A stretch of 64,000 bases of DNA from Bdellovibrio sp. ZAP7 (GCF_006874645.1 NZ_CP030082.1:186001-250000), one strand, 5' to 3'; shown: positions 1-10,403, counted from the stretch's first letter. The notes: generated by a model not told the origin, from the letters alone. Translations and numbers: made by a program.

Positions 1-99
1 GGTATTATGGACTTCGATAAGCGCCGCGAGATTATGAATAAAGGCGCTGACTCCGCAAACCGCCAATTGAAAACTTTGACACGTAAATGGGGACTTTAA
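1..99 (+). CDS. C-terminal end of an unidentified protein (partial)
   Basis: An open frame enters from the left edge and stops at TAA 97-99, giving 32 residues ending in KTLTRKWGL. The piece is basic and probably helical. It is too short to assign to a family. It lies 19 nt upstream of the aminopeptidase gene on the same strand, so the two may be co-transcribed. The frame is inferred from the clean stop followed by a ribosome-binding site for the next gene. Confidence 0.6.
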   Translation, partial: GIMDFDKRREIMNKGADSANRQLKTLTRKWGL

Positions 100-118
100 A
101 AAAGTTCAGGAGACCGGA

Positions 119-1438
119 ATGAGAAAACCAACTTTTGATATGAACATTTTTGCTGAAAGAAGAAAGGAACTGGGGCAACAGATCCCAGGTTCCGCGTTGG
201 TGGTTGCTTCTCACCCCGAGTTGATCCGCAATCACGATGTGCATTTTCCATATCGCCAAGATTCTAACATGTTCTACCTGACGGGTTGGGAAGAGCCAGA
301 ATCCATTTTGATCGTGCGTCCTGGTCAAACTCCAGAATCTGTGATGTTCGTGCGTCGTCGTGACCGCGAAAGAGAAACTTGGGATGGATTCCGTTATGGA
401 CCTGAGGGTTGTGAACAAGAATTCAAAATCGACAAATGCTATCCAATTGATGAGTTTGAAAAAATGGCTCCGCAATTGTTGTCAGCTGTTGATTCAATTT
501 ATTATCGCCAGTTTAAAAACAAAGAAGTCGATGAAAAGATGGAACACGTGTTGAACACGGTAAAACAAATGCGTGGTCGTACAGGCTACGGTTTGCTTTC
601 TGTGCACGATGCTGACACTTTGATCGGTGAAATGCGTTTGGTGAAGTCTGAGTACGAATTGACTCAACTTCGCGAAGCTTGCGAAATCTCTGCTCAAGCT
701 CACTTGGCAGCGATGCGCTTTACTCGCCCAGGTGTAACTGAACGCCAGGTACAAGGCGTGTTGGCTCATAACTTTTACATGAGAGATTCTGCTCGTGAAG
801 GTTACGGCTTTATCGTCGCTTCGGGTAACGCAGCCACGACTCTGCACTACAACTTCAATGACCAAGTCTGCAAAGATGGCGATTTGCTATTGATCGATGC
901 GGGTGCTGAATACAACTACTACACAGGTGACATCACAAGAACTTATCCAGTAAATGGTAAATTCACGGATGAACAAGGCCGCGTATATGAAGCTGTTTTG
1001 AAAGTTCAAAAAGCGATCGTGGATTTTGTAAAACCAGGAATTGTGTTTAAAGACTTGCATGACATGGGTACTTCGATGCTGACAGATGCAATGCTTGAGC
1101 TGGGTTTATTATCAGGTCGTAAAGACGATTTGATCCAATCCCTGGCACAAAAGAAATACTATCCGCACGGTATCGGTCACTGGTTAGGTCTTGATGTGCA
1201 TGATGCTGGTTTGTATTTCAAAAAAGGCGAACCACGTCCAATCGAAGCCAACATGTGCTTCACGATCGAGCCGGGCTTATACATCCCAGCTGACGACACT
1301 TCAGCGCCACAAAAATATCGTGGTATCGGTATCCGTATCGAAGACAACGTTCGTGTAACTTCAAACGGCGTAGAAAACATGACGACATCAGTTCCTAAAG
1401 AAATCTCCGACATCGAAAAAGTAGTCGGTAAAAACTAA
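119..1438 (+). CDS. pepP: Xaa-Pro aminopeptidase (aminopeptidase P, M24B)
   Basis: This 439-residue protein has the length and two-domain layout of bacterial PepP: an N-terminal AMP_N domain (about 5-140) and a pita-bread M24 metallopeptidase domain. The dinuclear metal ligands are visible: D260 and D271 (in DAGAEYNYYTGD), H354 (IGHWLG), E384 (TIEPG) and E408 (RIEDNV). All match the E. coli enzyme in order and nearly in number. It removes N-terminal residues preceding proline, in the cytoplasm. The start is supported by AGGAG at 108-112. A hairpin directly after the stop suggests the transcript ends here. Confidence 0.95.
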   Translation: MRKPTFDMNIFAERRKELGQQIPGSALVVASHPELIRNHDVHFPYRQDSNMFYLTGWEEPESILIVRPGQTPESVMFVRRRDRERETWDGFRYGPEGCEQEFKIDKCYPIDEFEKMAPQLLSAVDSIYYRQFKNKEVDEKMEHVLNTVKQMRGRTGYGLLSVHDADTLIGEMRLVKSEYELTQLREACEISAQAHLAAMRFTRPGVTERQVQGVLAHNFYMRDSAREGYGFIVASGNAATTLHYNFNDQVCKDGDLLLIDAGAEYNYYTGDITRTYPVNGKFTDEQGRVYEAVLKVQKAIVDFVKPGIVFKDLHDMGTSMLTDAMLELGLLSGRKDDLIQSLAQKKYYPHGIGHWLGLDVHDAGLYFKKGEPRPIEANMCFTIEPGLYIPADDTSAPQKYRGIGIRIEDNVRVTSNGVENMTTSVPKEISDIEKVVGKN

Positions 1439-1457
1439 AAGGTACGCCGTACCTTTT
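1437..1457 (+). terminator. Hairpin overlapping the pepP stop
   Basis: A 9-bp inverted repeat, AAAAGGTAC and GTACCTTTT around a GCC loop, begins on the last bases of the pepP stop codon. There is only a short T run in the right arm, so it is either a weak terminator or a 3' stabilising stem backed by the stronger one at 1488. Confidence 0.5.
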
Positions 1458-1487
1458 GGGGGCGCCGTGTGTTGATTGATTAAAATG

Positions 1488-1513
1488 CCCTGGTTCATCG
1501 CCAGGGTTTTTTT
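1488..1513 (+). terminator. Rho-independent terminator
   Basis: CCCTGG (1488-1493) pairs with CCAGGG (1501-1506), followed by seven T residues. It sits between pepP and a convergent gene and ends transcription from the left. The T tract overlaps the stop codon region of the minus-strand gene. Confidence 0.75.
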
Positions 1514-1994
1514 ATTTGGATTTCTTCTTTTTGGCAGGCTCTTTTGATTTTTCTTCTTTAATGTAATCGTTTGCTTTGCGATTTTCTTCTTTTTGATTCG
1601 AGAGAATATCTAAAGCTTGGAGTCGGATGTCTGCGATCTCTTCGCAGGTTTTCAATCGCGCCTTGTCTTGGCAGGACATATAAACTTTTTTGCGAATATG
1701 ATTCCAAGCCTGGTGCCACTCAGAAGCTTCCAGCAGCTGCTTTTTTGAAACCGGATCGAGTCCCGGTATTCCAGAGAGATATGGCAATAGCTTTTCTAAA
1801 TAGAATTCCTTTTGCACGGATTGCAAGTCGTGGAACTCATCATAGGATGACATCCAGAATGGTGGCTCCGACATATTGATTTCATCGCTGGGCGACGTCT
1901 GCACGACGGATGACGAAGCCATCTCGACTTCTTCAGCCAGACTTGTAATTGAAATAAATACGAGAGCAAAAACCATCAATGAATTGCGAAACAT
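1512..1994 (-). CDS. Exported hypothetical protein with lysine-rich tail
   Basis: This 160-residue protein has a signal peptide (FRNSLMVFALVFISITSLA) and is then polar and mostly helical. Two cysteines lie around 107-115, and the tail is very basic (about 145-160, ending KKKKSK). I do not recognise a family. Its start overlaps the stop of the 3D-domain gene by one base (TAATG), and GGAG lies 6 nt upstream. The two are therefore translationally coupled and probably act together in the periplasm, possibly at the cell wall given the partner. The coupling is seen; the function is inference. Confidence 0.75.
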   Translation of the reverse strand: MFRNSLMVFALVFISITSLAEEVEMASSSVVQTSPSDEINMSEPPFWMSSYDEFHDLQSVQKEFYLEKLLPYLSGIPGLDPVSKKQLLEASEWHQAWNHIRKKVYMSCQDKARLKTCEEIADIRLQALDILSNQKEENRKANDYIKEEKSKEPAKKKKSK

Positions 1995-2713
1995 TATCTA
2001 GCTCCAGCAGCCGTTTTTTGAACGGATGCCACTTGTCTTTGATTTCCCGATTCTCGCAAAGCATCTTCGATCGCTACCAAAGACTGCTCATAGTTGCCGG
2101 AGCCCCGTCTGACAACACTGAATGCTTTTCGGCTGTCGCAATCGTTTTTGTCTGACATTTGTGTTTCATCTGAGCCGTAGGCACCATAGGCATTATTGCG
2201 ATTTGTGAAACCATAAGAGCCCGTGAAAAAGTCAAAACGGTTGCGACCACGAATTGCCCCACCTGTATCTTGAACAATCAGGTAACCGGGGTGAATCATC
2301 GTTTTTCCATTTGGTAGGCGCATAATTTTACCCTTCAACGAAGGCATCTGGATAATATCACCCATACTATAATAGCGTGGATCCGCGGCAACAGAAATGA
2401 ATGGAACCAAACAGTTTCCACTCGCCCCAAAAGCCGTGTCGCAGCTGCCTAAATTGATTTTCTTTCCAGTGTAGGTCAGAAGTTTTCCATTCGGCATAGT
2501 GCCTGAACCCTGCAAGCGAACTTGTTTGCGAAAGCGCGCGCAGGGCTTGCTTCCCTTACAGTAGTCACTCATCTTGGGAACAAAGTACGTCGTGGTCGTT
2601 GCGATATTATTTGGACAAAGACTAGAGAAACCAACTTCGGAAATCGCGATGACGCCAAAGAAGAACATTACTTTTTTGAAGGTATTTCTGTGAGTAGCCA
2701 ATGTGTTTGTCAT
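1994..2713 (-). CDS. 3D-domain protein, probable murein lytic transglycosylase-like enzyme
   Basis: This 239-residue exported protein has an N-terminal hydrophobic segment (about 14-30). It carries a C-terminal 3D domain as found in MltA and in YocH/YuiC-like autolysins. The block VAADPRYYSMGD (about 107-118) and the signature VQDTGGAIRGRNRFDFFTG (about 147-165) supply the conserved aspartates that name the domain. The family cleaves or binds peptidoglycan glycan strands. It heads a two-gene unit with the downstream lysine-rich exported protein. A predatory lifestyle would give many uses for such enzymes, but no specific role can be read here. Confidence 0.8.
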   Translation of the reverse strand: MTNTLATHRNTFKKVMFFFGVIAISEVGFSSLCPNNIATTTTYFVPKMSDYCKGSKPCARFRKQVRLQGSGTMPNGKLLTYTGKKINLGSCDTAFGASGNCLVPFISVAADPRYYSMGDIIQMPSLKGKIMRLPNGKTMIHPGYLIVQDTGGAIRGRNRFDFFTGSYGFTNRNNAYGAYGSDETQMSDKNDCDSRKAFSVVRRGSGNYEQSLVAIEDALRESGNQRQVASVQKTAAGAR

Positions 2714-2837
2714 ACTGGAATACCTAGCAAAAAGAGGGCCCCTCTTATGAAGAAATTAGGGGTCCTATGCTGTAGATAGACTGATCAATGTATGTAACAT
2801 TCAACACAATCTCAGAATGAAACTGTGTCTTAACTAA

Positions 2838-2890
2838 GGTGCCAGGTCCTATTTCTTGTCCTGCCACGACAAGAAATAGGACCTGGCACC
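2838..2890. repeat. Long perfect inverted repeat (GGTGCCAGGTCC family)
   Basis: Perfect 23-bp arms at 2838-2860 and 2868-2890 flank a 7-nt loop (CTGCCAC), followed by TTTTTT on the + side. It sits between the divergent 3D gene and the convergent-facing end of the HAD gene. The arm begins GGTGCCAGG, like the GTGCCTGGCAC motif near 33852. It resembles REP/BIME-like elements mobilised by RAYT transposases, although no such gene is in the window. It may double as a terminator. Confidence 0.8.
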
Positions 2891-2894
2891 TTTT

Positions 2895-3638
2895 TTAGAT
2901 GAAGCGATGGTGAAGCCAACCTTTGTCGGCGGCATTCTGAGCAAGCTCTGCTTCCGTTTTAAAGATCTTATCGTCACGGGAAGCTGCACTGACCGCCAAG
3001 CGCAGGTGAGTGGCACTTTCAAGCAGGTTAAAATCACCCATGGTGTTCCCGCTTGCTAGGAAGGGAAGTTTGCCACCGGTTTTTGCCAGCAACGCTTCGA
3101 CTTTACCTTGGCGGTAAGTGATCACGCCTTTTTGCTGTTCCGTGATGATGTCGTTGTGAGTTTCCGTTTCAACGCCAATGATATTGTCGTGTTCTAGGCC
3201 TACCAGATCCGCGCCAGCCTCAACTGCCCATTTAACAGAAGCAGTGATGACATAGATCTGCACCCCTTTTGACAAAAGCAGTTGGATCAGCTTTTTTTGC
3301 TCCGAAAAAATCGGGACAGGAGATACATCTTTAACACCCGCTTTCGCCCATTCACGAACCTGTGTCAGAGATTTCCCCTGGCAGATTTGCGCCAGCCACA
3401 AATAGGCTTTGCGAGGATCAGCGGCCTTCATAGTTTCGTAATGCTCCCATGGGGACGGAGGAAGCTGTACCAGCTTGTTGTCGATTTGATAGTGGAAAAA
3501 GGTTTCCCCTAAATCGATATCCCACAAAGTTCCATCGGCGTCGAAAGCAGCAATCGGTTGATCTTGCTCTTTCAGTACCTGGTCGAGCGTGTTGTTAATG
3601 GCGTTCCAAATGTCAGAGGAATAATCTTTGTATTTCAT
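2895..3638 (-). CDS. HAD-superfamily phosphatase (SerB-like, subclass IB)
   Basis: This 247-residue protein shows all HAD motifs. Motif I is FDADGTLWDID (nucleophile D33 and acid D35), motif II is VITAS (about 130), and motif III is ASGNTMGDFNLLE near 195-207. The helical cap between motifs I and II fits the phosphoserine phosphatase-like C1 cap class. It is expected to hydrolyse a small phosphorylated metabolite in the cytoplasm; the substrate cannot be read. No signal peptide is visible. It stands alone, bounded by the inverted repeat at its 3' end and a divergent gene at its 5' end. Confidence 0.85.
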   Translation of the reverse strand: MKYKDYSSDIWNAINNTLDQVLKEQDQPIAAFDADGTLWDIDLGETFFHYQIDNKLVQLPPSPWEHYETMKAADPRKAYLWLAQICQGKSLTQVREWAKAGVKDVSPVPIFSEQKKLIQLLLSKGVQIYVITASVKWAVEAGADLVGLEHDNIIGVETETHNDIITEQQKGVITYRQGKVEALLAKTGGKLPFLASGNTMGDFNLLESATHLRLAVSAASRDDKIFKTEAELAQNAADKGWLHHRFI

Positions 3639-3689
3639 CGGGTCTTAGTATGAAATAGATACGTTCAAATGACAAGGGAGCTACAGGCC

Positions 3690-4142
3690 ATGAGTCTTTT
3701 CTGTCGCGTTATTCAGGCTGACGATTTACAAAACATTCTTGATCTCGAAAATCGCAAAATGACGGAACAATATCCGGATGAGATGGAAAGAATGATGGCT
3801 GTTTGGAACTCCAAGCATCGCATTGAAGCCTTGAATCATTATATCCCATTGGGATGGAGCTTTTTGGCGGAAGATCCAGAGACAAAAGCTCTCTTGGGTT
3901 ATTTCATCGCTCAACCACTGTTGTTTTTTGATGGCCAAACACAAACCTTGTGGGTCGAGCATGTGCAATTTGAAACTTTGCAGGCCCGCGACGAACTTTG
4001 CGAACTGGCGTATAAGCTAGGCCGTGAAAAACATCTGCAAAGAGTTTACTTCCCATCGGATAATGGTGTTCCGAACTCTGTAAAAGGATTTAAGCCTGCT
4101 CCATGGGAGCCAGGCACGCTCGCAGTGAAAACAACCAAATAG
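3690..4142 (+). CDS. GNAT-like hypothetical protein
   Basis: About 150 residues. The mixed alpha/beta pattern, with segments resembling WSFLAEDPETKALLGYFIAQP and LWVEHVQF, is reminiscent of a GNAT acetyltransferase fold (beta strands 2-5). The acetyl-CoA pyrophosphate loop is not convincing, so catalysis is uncertain. I chose ATG 3690 over the in-frame ATG at 3669 because AAGGGAG (3674-3680) lies 9 nt before 3690. It ends 9 nt before glpD and is probably co-transcribed with it. Confidence 0.65.
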   Translation: MSLFCRVIQADDLQNILDLENRKMTEQYPDEMERMMAVWNSKHRIEALNHYIPLGWSFLAEDPETKALLGYFIAQPLLFFDGQTQTLWVEHVQFETLQARDELCELAYKLGREKHLQRVYFPSDNGVPNSVKGFKPAPWEPGTLAVKTTK

Positions 4143-4151
4143 GATAAGGGT

Positions 4152-5786
4152 ATGAAGAATTTTTCCTTCGTGAATCGTATTCAGAATTTGTCCAAAATGA
4201 AGTCTCAGGAATTTGATTTGATCATCATCGGTGGTGGAATCAATGGAGCCGGTGTCGCACGTGATGCCTGTGCTCGTGGGATGTCGGTCGCTTTGGTTGA
4301 AACTCGAGACTTTGCTTCAGGAACCTCTTCTCGTTCCAGCAAAATGGTTCACGGTGGAATTCGCTATTTGGAAAACATGGATTTCAAATTAGTTTACGAG
4401 GCTTTAAACGAGCGCAATAAACTTTTTGAAATGGCTCCGCACCTGGTTCATCCACTTCGTTTCATGCTGCCGCTTTATAAAGAAAGCCGTGTAGGCATGT
4501 TCAAAATGGGCCTAGGGATGTGGCTTTACGATATTTTGGCTTTATTCCAATCTCCAGAAATGCATGAGCGTCTTGATAGCAAAGAATCCATGGAGCGCAT
4601 GACAGCTCTTCGGGAAAAGGATCTGTTAGGCTCTTACGTTTATTCAGATGGCTACATGGATGATGATCGCCTGGTTTATGAAACTTTGCGTTCGGCAAAT
4701 GAACTGGGCATGGTCGCTGCCAATTACGTGAGTGCGACAGGTGCTGATTTTGGTGCTGATGGAAAAATCTCCTCTGTTCACTGCGAAGATCAATTAAGCA
4801 AAGAGAAATTTACGATTCGTGGTCGTCACGTGATCAGCTCCGTAGGTCCTTGGACAGATCAATTGGGCGACAAGCTTTTCAAAGACTGGAAGAAAATCCT
4901 TCGTCCTACAAAAGGCATTCATTTGACGTTGCCTCAACATCGTCTGCCACTGACAAGTGCGGTGGTGATGGGCGCTGAAAAAGGTAATCGTATCGTCTTC
5001 GGGATTCCACGTCATGACATGATTATTATCGGTACGACAGACACAGATTTTAAAGAATCTCCTGAAAACGTCGGCGTAACTCCTGAAGACGTAAAATATC
5101 TTTTGGATATTACTTCCCATTATTTCCCAGGGGCGAATTTGACTCCGCACGATGTGATTTCCAGTTATGCGGGGGTTCGTCCTTTGGTGAATGACGGTTC
5201 CTCCTCAGAGGGAAAAACCAGTCGTGAGCACACGATTATCGATGATCCTCGCGGCGTTACATTTGTGGCGGGCGGCAAGTACACGACTTACCGCTTGATG
5301 TGCCAACAAACGGTTTCCCACGCGCTAAAAAGTTTTCCTGTGGAAGATCGTGCGCGATTTGCCAAAAAAGATACGGCAGTGGCGTTTAATAAATACACCA
5401 CTGAGAGCGCATTCCACGACGCACAAGTTCTGGCAAGCGCATGGGCTCAGGAGTACGGGCGTCCAGTGGCAGATGTTGTCGCATTGGCGCAAAGATATGG
5501 TCGGGAAGCCGAAGTTATTCTCTCTAAATATGATCATCGCTACTCTTACTGGCAACTCGAAGCAGCGCAGGCTATCGACAACACGATGTGCTTAAATCTC
5601 AGCGACTTTTTCTCTCGACGAGTGCATTTGTTCCTCGCGGATCGCAATCACGGATTGAAGCATCTCGACGAAATTGCGCAGGTTTTCAAAGAGAAATTGA
5701 GTTGGTCTGAGAAGCGCATGCACGAAGAGAAACACGCTCTGTCAGAGTATATGGGTCGGGAGCTGGAGTGGAAAAAACACTTCTGA
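4152..5786 (+). CDS. glpD: Glycerol-3-phosphate dehydrogenase (FAD-dependent)
   Basis: This 544-residue protein matches the GlpD/GlpA family in length. The FAD-binding Rossmann motif is GGGINGAG (about 27-34), followed by the family signature blocks SSRSSKMVHGGIRYLE and the substrate-domain blocks GTTDTDF and SSYAGVRPLV. It oxidises glycerol-3-phosphate to dihydroxyacetone phosphate at the inner membrane face and feeds electrons to quinone. An in-frame ATG at 4197 gives a shorter alternative, but AGGATAAGGG directly before 4152 supports the longer form. There are no other glycerol genes nearby. Confidence 0.93.
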   Translation: MKNFSFVNRIQNLSKMKSQEFDLIIIGGGINGAGVARDACARGMSVALVETRDFASGTSSRSSKMVHGGIRYLENMDFKLVYEALNERNKLFEMAPHLVHPLRFMLPLYKESRVGMFKMGLGMWLYDILALFQSPEMHERLDSKESMERMTALREKDLLGSYVYSDGYMDDDRLVYETLRSANELGMVAANYVSATGADFGADGKISSVHCEDQLSKEKFTIRGRHVISSVGPWTDQLGDKLFKDWKKILRPTKGIHLTLPQHRLPLTSAVVMGAEKGNRIVFGIPRHDMIIIGTTDTDFKESPENVGVTPEDVKYLLDITSHYFPGANLTPHDVISSYAGVRPLVNDGSSSEGKTSREHTIIDDPRGVTFVAGGKYTTYRLMCQQTVSHALKSFPVEDRARFAKKDTAVAFNKYTTESAFHDAQVLASAWAQEYGRPVADVVALAQRYGREAEVILSKYDHRYSYWQLEAAQAIDNTMCLNLSDFFSRRVHLFLADRNHGLKHLDEIAQVFKEKLSWSEKRMHEEKHALSEYMGRELEWKKHF

Positions 5787-5833
5787 CAACCTAATGCGTC
5801 AAAATTACTCGACTTGGGGCCTAAATATCAGTA

Positions 5834-5862
5834 TTGACTCTGGTTTTCAATCTCCCTAGACT
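5834..5862 (+). promoter_or_regulatory. Candidate sigma-70 promoter for mreB
   Basis: TTGACT (5834-5839) and TAGACT (5857-5862) are separated by 17 bp, in the 120-nt gap before mreB. This is a good -35 and a fair -10 match at ordinary spacing. There is no obvious terminator between glpD and this site. Confidence 0.5.
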
Positions 5863-5895
5863 TGTAGTCGAAATGACACAATGAAATTTTCTTGA

Positions 5896-6951
<1,056 letters not shown>

Positions 6952-6986
6952 CATAAGGGTCACTCTACTTATATATTAGGAAGTGC

Positions 6987-7457
6987 ATGACCGAAGCCGA
7001 CATAAAATCGATCGCCTTGTTTTTCTACTTTGCTTTACTAGATGACAGAAGGGCGATCGAAGCTTCAACTCAGGCACTAGCCCTTTGTCGAGATAAAAAG
7101 CATCGCAATCCGGAACTTTCCACTTCTGTCGCCCTTGTCGCGGCAACTAAGATTACTTGGGATAAATTCAAAGTACGTGTAACTCGCGGTCGTCCAAATA
7201 CCACAGTTGAATCCGGTTGGCTGGTTCCTGAAGGTGTTGATTTGGGCCCATGGCGTGAATTCCAGAAAACAGCGTCTGAAGACGAGCTGTTAACAGTGAT
7301 TTGGTCAAAAATTTTAAAAATAGAAGATAATGATATTTCAGAGGGCTTGGGAATCACTCAAGGCACGATTCGTTATCGCCTGGGCCGAGCTTTGCGAAAA
7401 CTCGGAACTATGACTCAAGGTGTGGGTAAGTTAAAGCATGGCACAGCAGGAAGGTAA
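6987..7457 (+). CDS. Sigma-70 region 4-like regulator
   Basis: This 156-residue protein has a C-terminal helix-turn-helix (DISEGLGITQGTIRYRLGRALRKLG, about 116-140) of the sigma region 4 type, with a helical N-terminal part. It lacks a clear region 2, so it may be a divergent or minimal ECF-like factor. Its 3' end overlaps by 20 nt a gene for a single-pass membrane protein with anti-sigma layout. That arrangement supports a sigma/anti-sigma pair. The family call is from motif pattern only. Confidence 0.65.
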   Translation: MTEADIKSIALFFYFALLDDRRAIEASTQALALCRDKKHRNPELSTSVALVAATKITWDKFKVRVTRGRPNTTVESGWLVPEGVDLGPWREFQKTASEDELLTVIWSKILKIEDNDISEGLGITQGTIRYRLGRALRKLGTMTQGVGKLKHGTAGR

Positions 7458-8427
7458 AATTCCTCTTTCAAAAAAAGGCAAAAGGGAGATGTCTCCTTTT
7501 ATCGGCCATGAGCTACTTTACGACTATTTGTCGGGGATTCTCGATGATGAAAGAAAGTCAGCGGTGGAAGATCACGTGAAATTTTCGCGTGATGCTCAAT
7601 TGGATTTGAATAAGATCCAAAACGGCGAAATTTACGCAAAGCAATTATCTGATACCATTGTGTCTCAACCGATCATTGAGCAAATCAATACGCCTTCAAC
7701 TTATCTGACAGTTCTAATGCAAAAATCCAATTTTGATCGCTGGCCACAAGGATTGAAGTGGGGATTAGAAGCGTTGGTTGTCGTTGCCGTGATTGTGACT
7801 TTGCTGACGGTAGCTCCGTGGCAAAAAGTTTTGCAAATCGGTATGAGCGGTAACACCAAAGAAGTTGTTCTGGCTGAAGTGGCAAAAACTGAAAAAGTTG
7901 CGCAAGTCGAAGACAAACCCCAGTTCGTGGACGAAGAACCTAAAACTGAAAAGCCATTGCAAACTCCAAAACCATTGCCGACGGTGGACGTGAAAGCGAC
8001 TCCGGCCACGACAGCAGTGGCGGCGAAGCCTTCTGCAACTCCGGCGGCACCTGTGGCAGCGAAGGTTGCTGCGGCTACACCTGCGAAAAAAGAAGCGGAT
8101 GAGGGAAGCGATTCTGAAGGAGCAACTTCGGGTGGTTTCCTTTATCGTGGTGAAATTGCAGTTACGAATCTTTCTGTGGTCGGTCCTAAAATCACAGAAA
8201 AAGTTAAAGAGCTTGGCGGTCGTAAAGCCGGTGGGGTGGAATTAGGTTGGCAGAAATCTCCAACATCCACCTACTATCACTTCACGTTGCCGGAAGCTAA
8301 ATACCAAGATCTGACGACGTTCCTAGGCACATACGGCAAAGTTCATGTGAATAAGGAAAAGCATCCCCGTGTAATGCCTGATGGAATCATCCGTCTGATC
8401 ATCACTGTGGATGAAGATAAAAAGTGA
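7438..8427 (+). CDS. Single-pass membrane protein, anti-sigma-like
   Basis: 329 residues. The N-terminal cytoplasmic part contains YDYLSGILDDERKSAVEDHV, resembling the short helical anti-sigma domain but without a zinc HxxxCxxC motif. One membrane segment follows (about 105-127). A Pro/Ala/Lys-rich spacer (about 140-220) leads to a periplasmic domain (about 232-329). This layout fits an anti-sigma factor sensing the envelope. It overlaps the upstream sigma-like gene by 20 nt and the downstream kinase by 4 nt. ATG 7489 is a possible alternative start, but its purine-rich site abuts the codon. Confidence 0.65.
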   Translation: MAQQEGKIPLSKKGKREMSPFIGHELLYDYLSGILDDERKSAVEDHVKFSRDAQLDLNKIQNGEIYAKQLSDTIVSQPIIEQINTPSTYLTVLMQKSNFDRWPQGLKWGLEALVVVAVIVTLLTVAPWQKVLQIGMSGNTKEVVLAEVAKTEKVAQVEDKPQFVDEEPKTEKPLQTPKPLPTVDVKATPATTAVAAKPSATPAAPVAAKVAAATPAKKEADEGSDSEGATSGGFLYRGEIAVTNLSVVGPKITEKVKELGGRKAGGVELGWQKSPTSTYYHFTLPEAKYQDLTTFLGTYGKVHVNKEKHPRVMPDGIIRLIITVDEDKK

Positions 8428-10403
8428 AAACGCTAAGACGGAAACCTAAAAGATCCCTGCGCACGATTTTAATCGTGTGGTCTCTTTTATTTTCTGTCGT
8501 TCCCCTGGCTTTCGTAACTCTTTACTCGATGAAGAAATACGAAAGAGCCATTGATCACGAATTAACTCAAAGACTTAAGGGCAATGCTCGTGAAGTGGAA
8601 ATCATGCTGAATGATTACCGCACTTCTTTGCAACAACGTCGCGAACGTTACCTGCGGGATCCAAGTTTGACCTATCATTTGTCGATGGGTGACGGGAATA
8701 CAGTTCGTAACGTCGCAAGTACGTGGATTCGTTCAGATGATACTTCCAGTCTGACTTTCTTTAATCGTGAAGGTCGCATGCTGGCTTCAGTCTTTAAAGA
8801 TAACAAGGGCAATGTGCGCAGCTTTATGCCTGGCCAAGACGCCGTCTTTTTGTCAGCGAAATACATGGCCGAGGTTAAGGAAAAAGATGAAGTGGGAGTC
8901 GCTGAGTACAGTGATGATCACAAACTGAATTTGATCGTGATCTCGAGAGTGAATAATGGCAGCGGAAGATTGATTGGTTATATGGAGCAGGTGATTGATT
9001 TGAATCAGGCATACCTGACTAAAATCAAAAACCGTTTGAAGCTTGAGTTGATCTTATTTAAAGACAACGGCGACATGGTCGCTGCGAGCCACGCGGATTT
9101 CTATCTTTATAAAAAAGATTTTTTTAAGAACTACTTCCATCCGCAAAAAGATCTGTTCTTTGATTTGAACGTTCGCTCAGCTCCCTATGGATTCCTGGTT
9201 TATCCACTTGATTGGGGTATCTCAAAATTCTATGTGGCATTGGGTGCTTCAAAAAGTGAATCAGCTGCAGTCCTTCGCAATGTGAATATCGCATTTATGA
9301 CGGTCGTTGGTGCGGTGGTGATGCTGCTGATCCTTACGATCTTAGTAACATCCAGCTGGGTTTTAAAACCTCTGTATGATCTGGTGGATGCCTTGCAGTC
9401 GTTCGAGTCTCAAGAACAAGCGGTTACTATTCCAGTTAAGAATGACACGGAAATCGGATTATTGACTGAAAGTTTCAATGAAATGAGTAAGAAGATCTGG
9501 ACTGCGCGTTCTGACCTTAGAAAAAAAATCACGGAACTTGAATCTGCTAACCGCGAGCTGAAAGAAACACAAACTAAGCTGGTTCACTCGGCAAAAATGG
9601 TTTCTTTGGGGCAGCTGGTTGCGGGTGTAGCGCATGAGTTGAATAATCCAATTGGATTTATTTACTCGAACATGACTTATCTGCGTGATTACAGCGACAA
9701 GCTGATCAAACTTGTTGAGTCTGCAGAAAAAGATGTAACTAAACTTCCAGCGCTCAAAGAAGAATACGAATTCGACTATATCGTGAAAGATATGCCGAAA
9801 TTGATTTCATCTTGTCAAGATGGCGCTCGTCGTACGCGCGACATCGTTCTGGGCTTAAGAAACTTCTCTCGCTTGGAAGAAGCAAAGCTGCAGGAAATCG
9901 ATTTGCATCAAAGCTTGGATACGACACTGAATTTGTTGCAAGGGGAGATCAAAGGGCGTTTGGAAATCCATCGTCAGTACGAACCCACGCCGCATATTCA
10001 CTGCTATGCAAGTCAGATCAACCAGGTCTTTATGAACATCCTCTCAAATGCTGTGCAGGCGATTGAGGGCACGGGTCATATCTGGATTTCAACTTTGCCT
10101 TTGAAGGACTATAAGCCTAATAAAGATAGCAAACTGAATAAATCGGGATGGGTGCAAATCTCAATTCAAGACAGTGGCAAAGGCATGAGTGCTGAAACGA
10201 TCGATAAGATTTTCGATCCTTTCTTCACGACCAAAGGTGTGGGGCAGGGGACTGGGTTAGGTCTTAGTATTTCCTATGGAATTGTGCAAAATCACGGTGG
10301 GGAAGTCCAAGTTCGTTCTGAAGTTGGCGTTGGCACTGAGTTTATTGTCATCCTACCGATCTTCCCGCCGGTACAAGAGAAAAACACACAACTTTTGTCC
10401 TAA
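8424..10403 (+). CDS. Membrane sensor histidine kinase
   Basis: This 659-residue kinase starts at a GTG overlapping the preceding stop (GTGA). Transmembrane segments at about 13-35 and 287-310 bracket a periplasmic double-Cache-like sensor. HAMP and a coiled coil (about 311-390) follow, then an H-box with H404 (VAGVAHELNNPIG). The ATPase domain has N box (INQVFMNILSNAVQAI), G1 (DSGKGM) and G2 (GQGTGLGLSI). The kinase form resembles NtrB/TMAO-sensor types. No response regulator adjoins it. Overlap with the sigma/anti-sigma-like pair implies one regulon sensing envelope state. Confidence 0.9.
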   Translation: MKTLRRKPKRSLRTILIVWSLLFSVVPLAFVTLYSMKKYERAIDHELTQRLKGNAREVEIMLNDYRTSLQQRRERYLRDPSLTYHLSMGDGNTVRNVASTWIRSDDTSSLTFFNREGRMLASVFKDNKGNVRSFMPGQDAVFLSAKYMAEVKEKDEVGVAEYSDDHKLNLIVISRVNNGSGRLIGYMEQVIDLNQAYLTKIKNRLKLELILFKDNGDMVAASHADFYLYKKDFFKNYFHPQKDLFFDLNVRSAPYGFLVYPLDWGISKFYVALGASKSESAAVLRNVNIAFMTVVGAVVMLLILTILVTSSWVLKPLYDLVDALQSFESQEQAVTIPVKNDTEIGLLTESFNEMSKKIWTARSDLRKKITELESANRELKETQTKLVHSAKMVSLGQLVAGVAHELNNPIGFIYSNMTYLRDYSDKLIKLVESAEKDVTKLPALKEEYEFDYIVKDMPKLISSCQDGARRTRDIVLGLRNFSRLEEAKLQEIDLHQSLDTTLNLLQGEIKGRLEIHRQYEPTPHIHCYASQINQVFMNILSNAVQAIEGTGHIWISTLPLKDYKPNKDSKLNKSGWVQISIQDSGKGMSAETIDKIFDPFFTTKGVGQGTGLGLSISYGIVQNHGGEVQVRSEVGVGTEFIVILPIFPPVQEKNTQLLS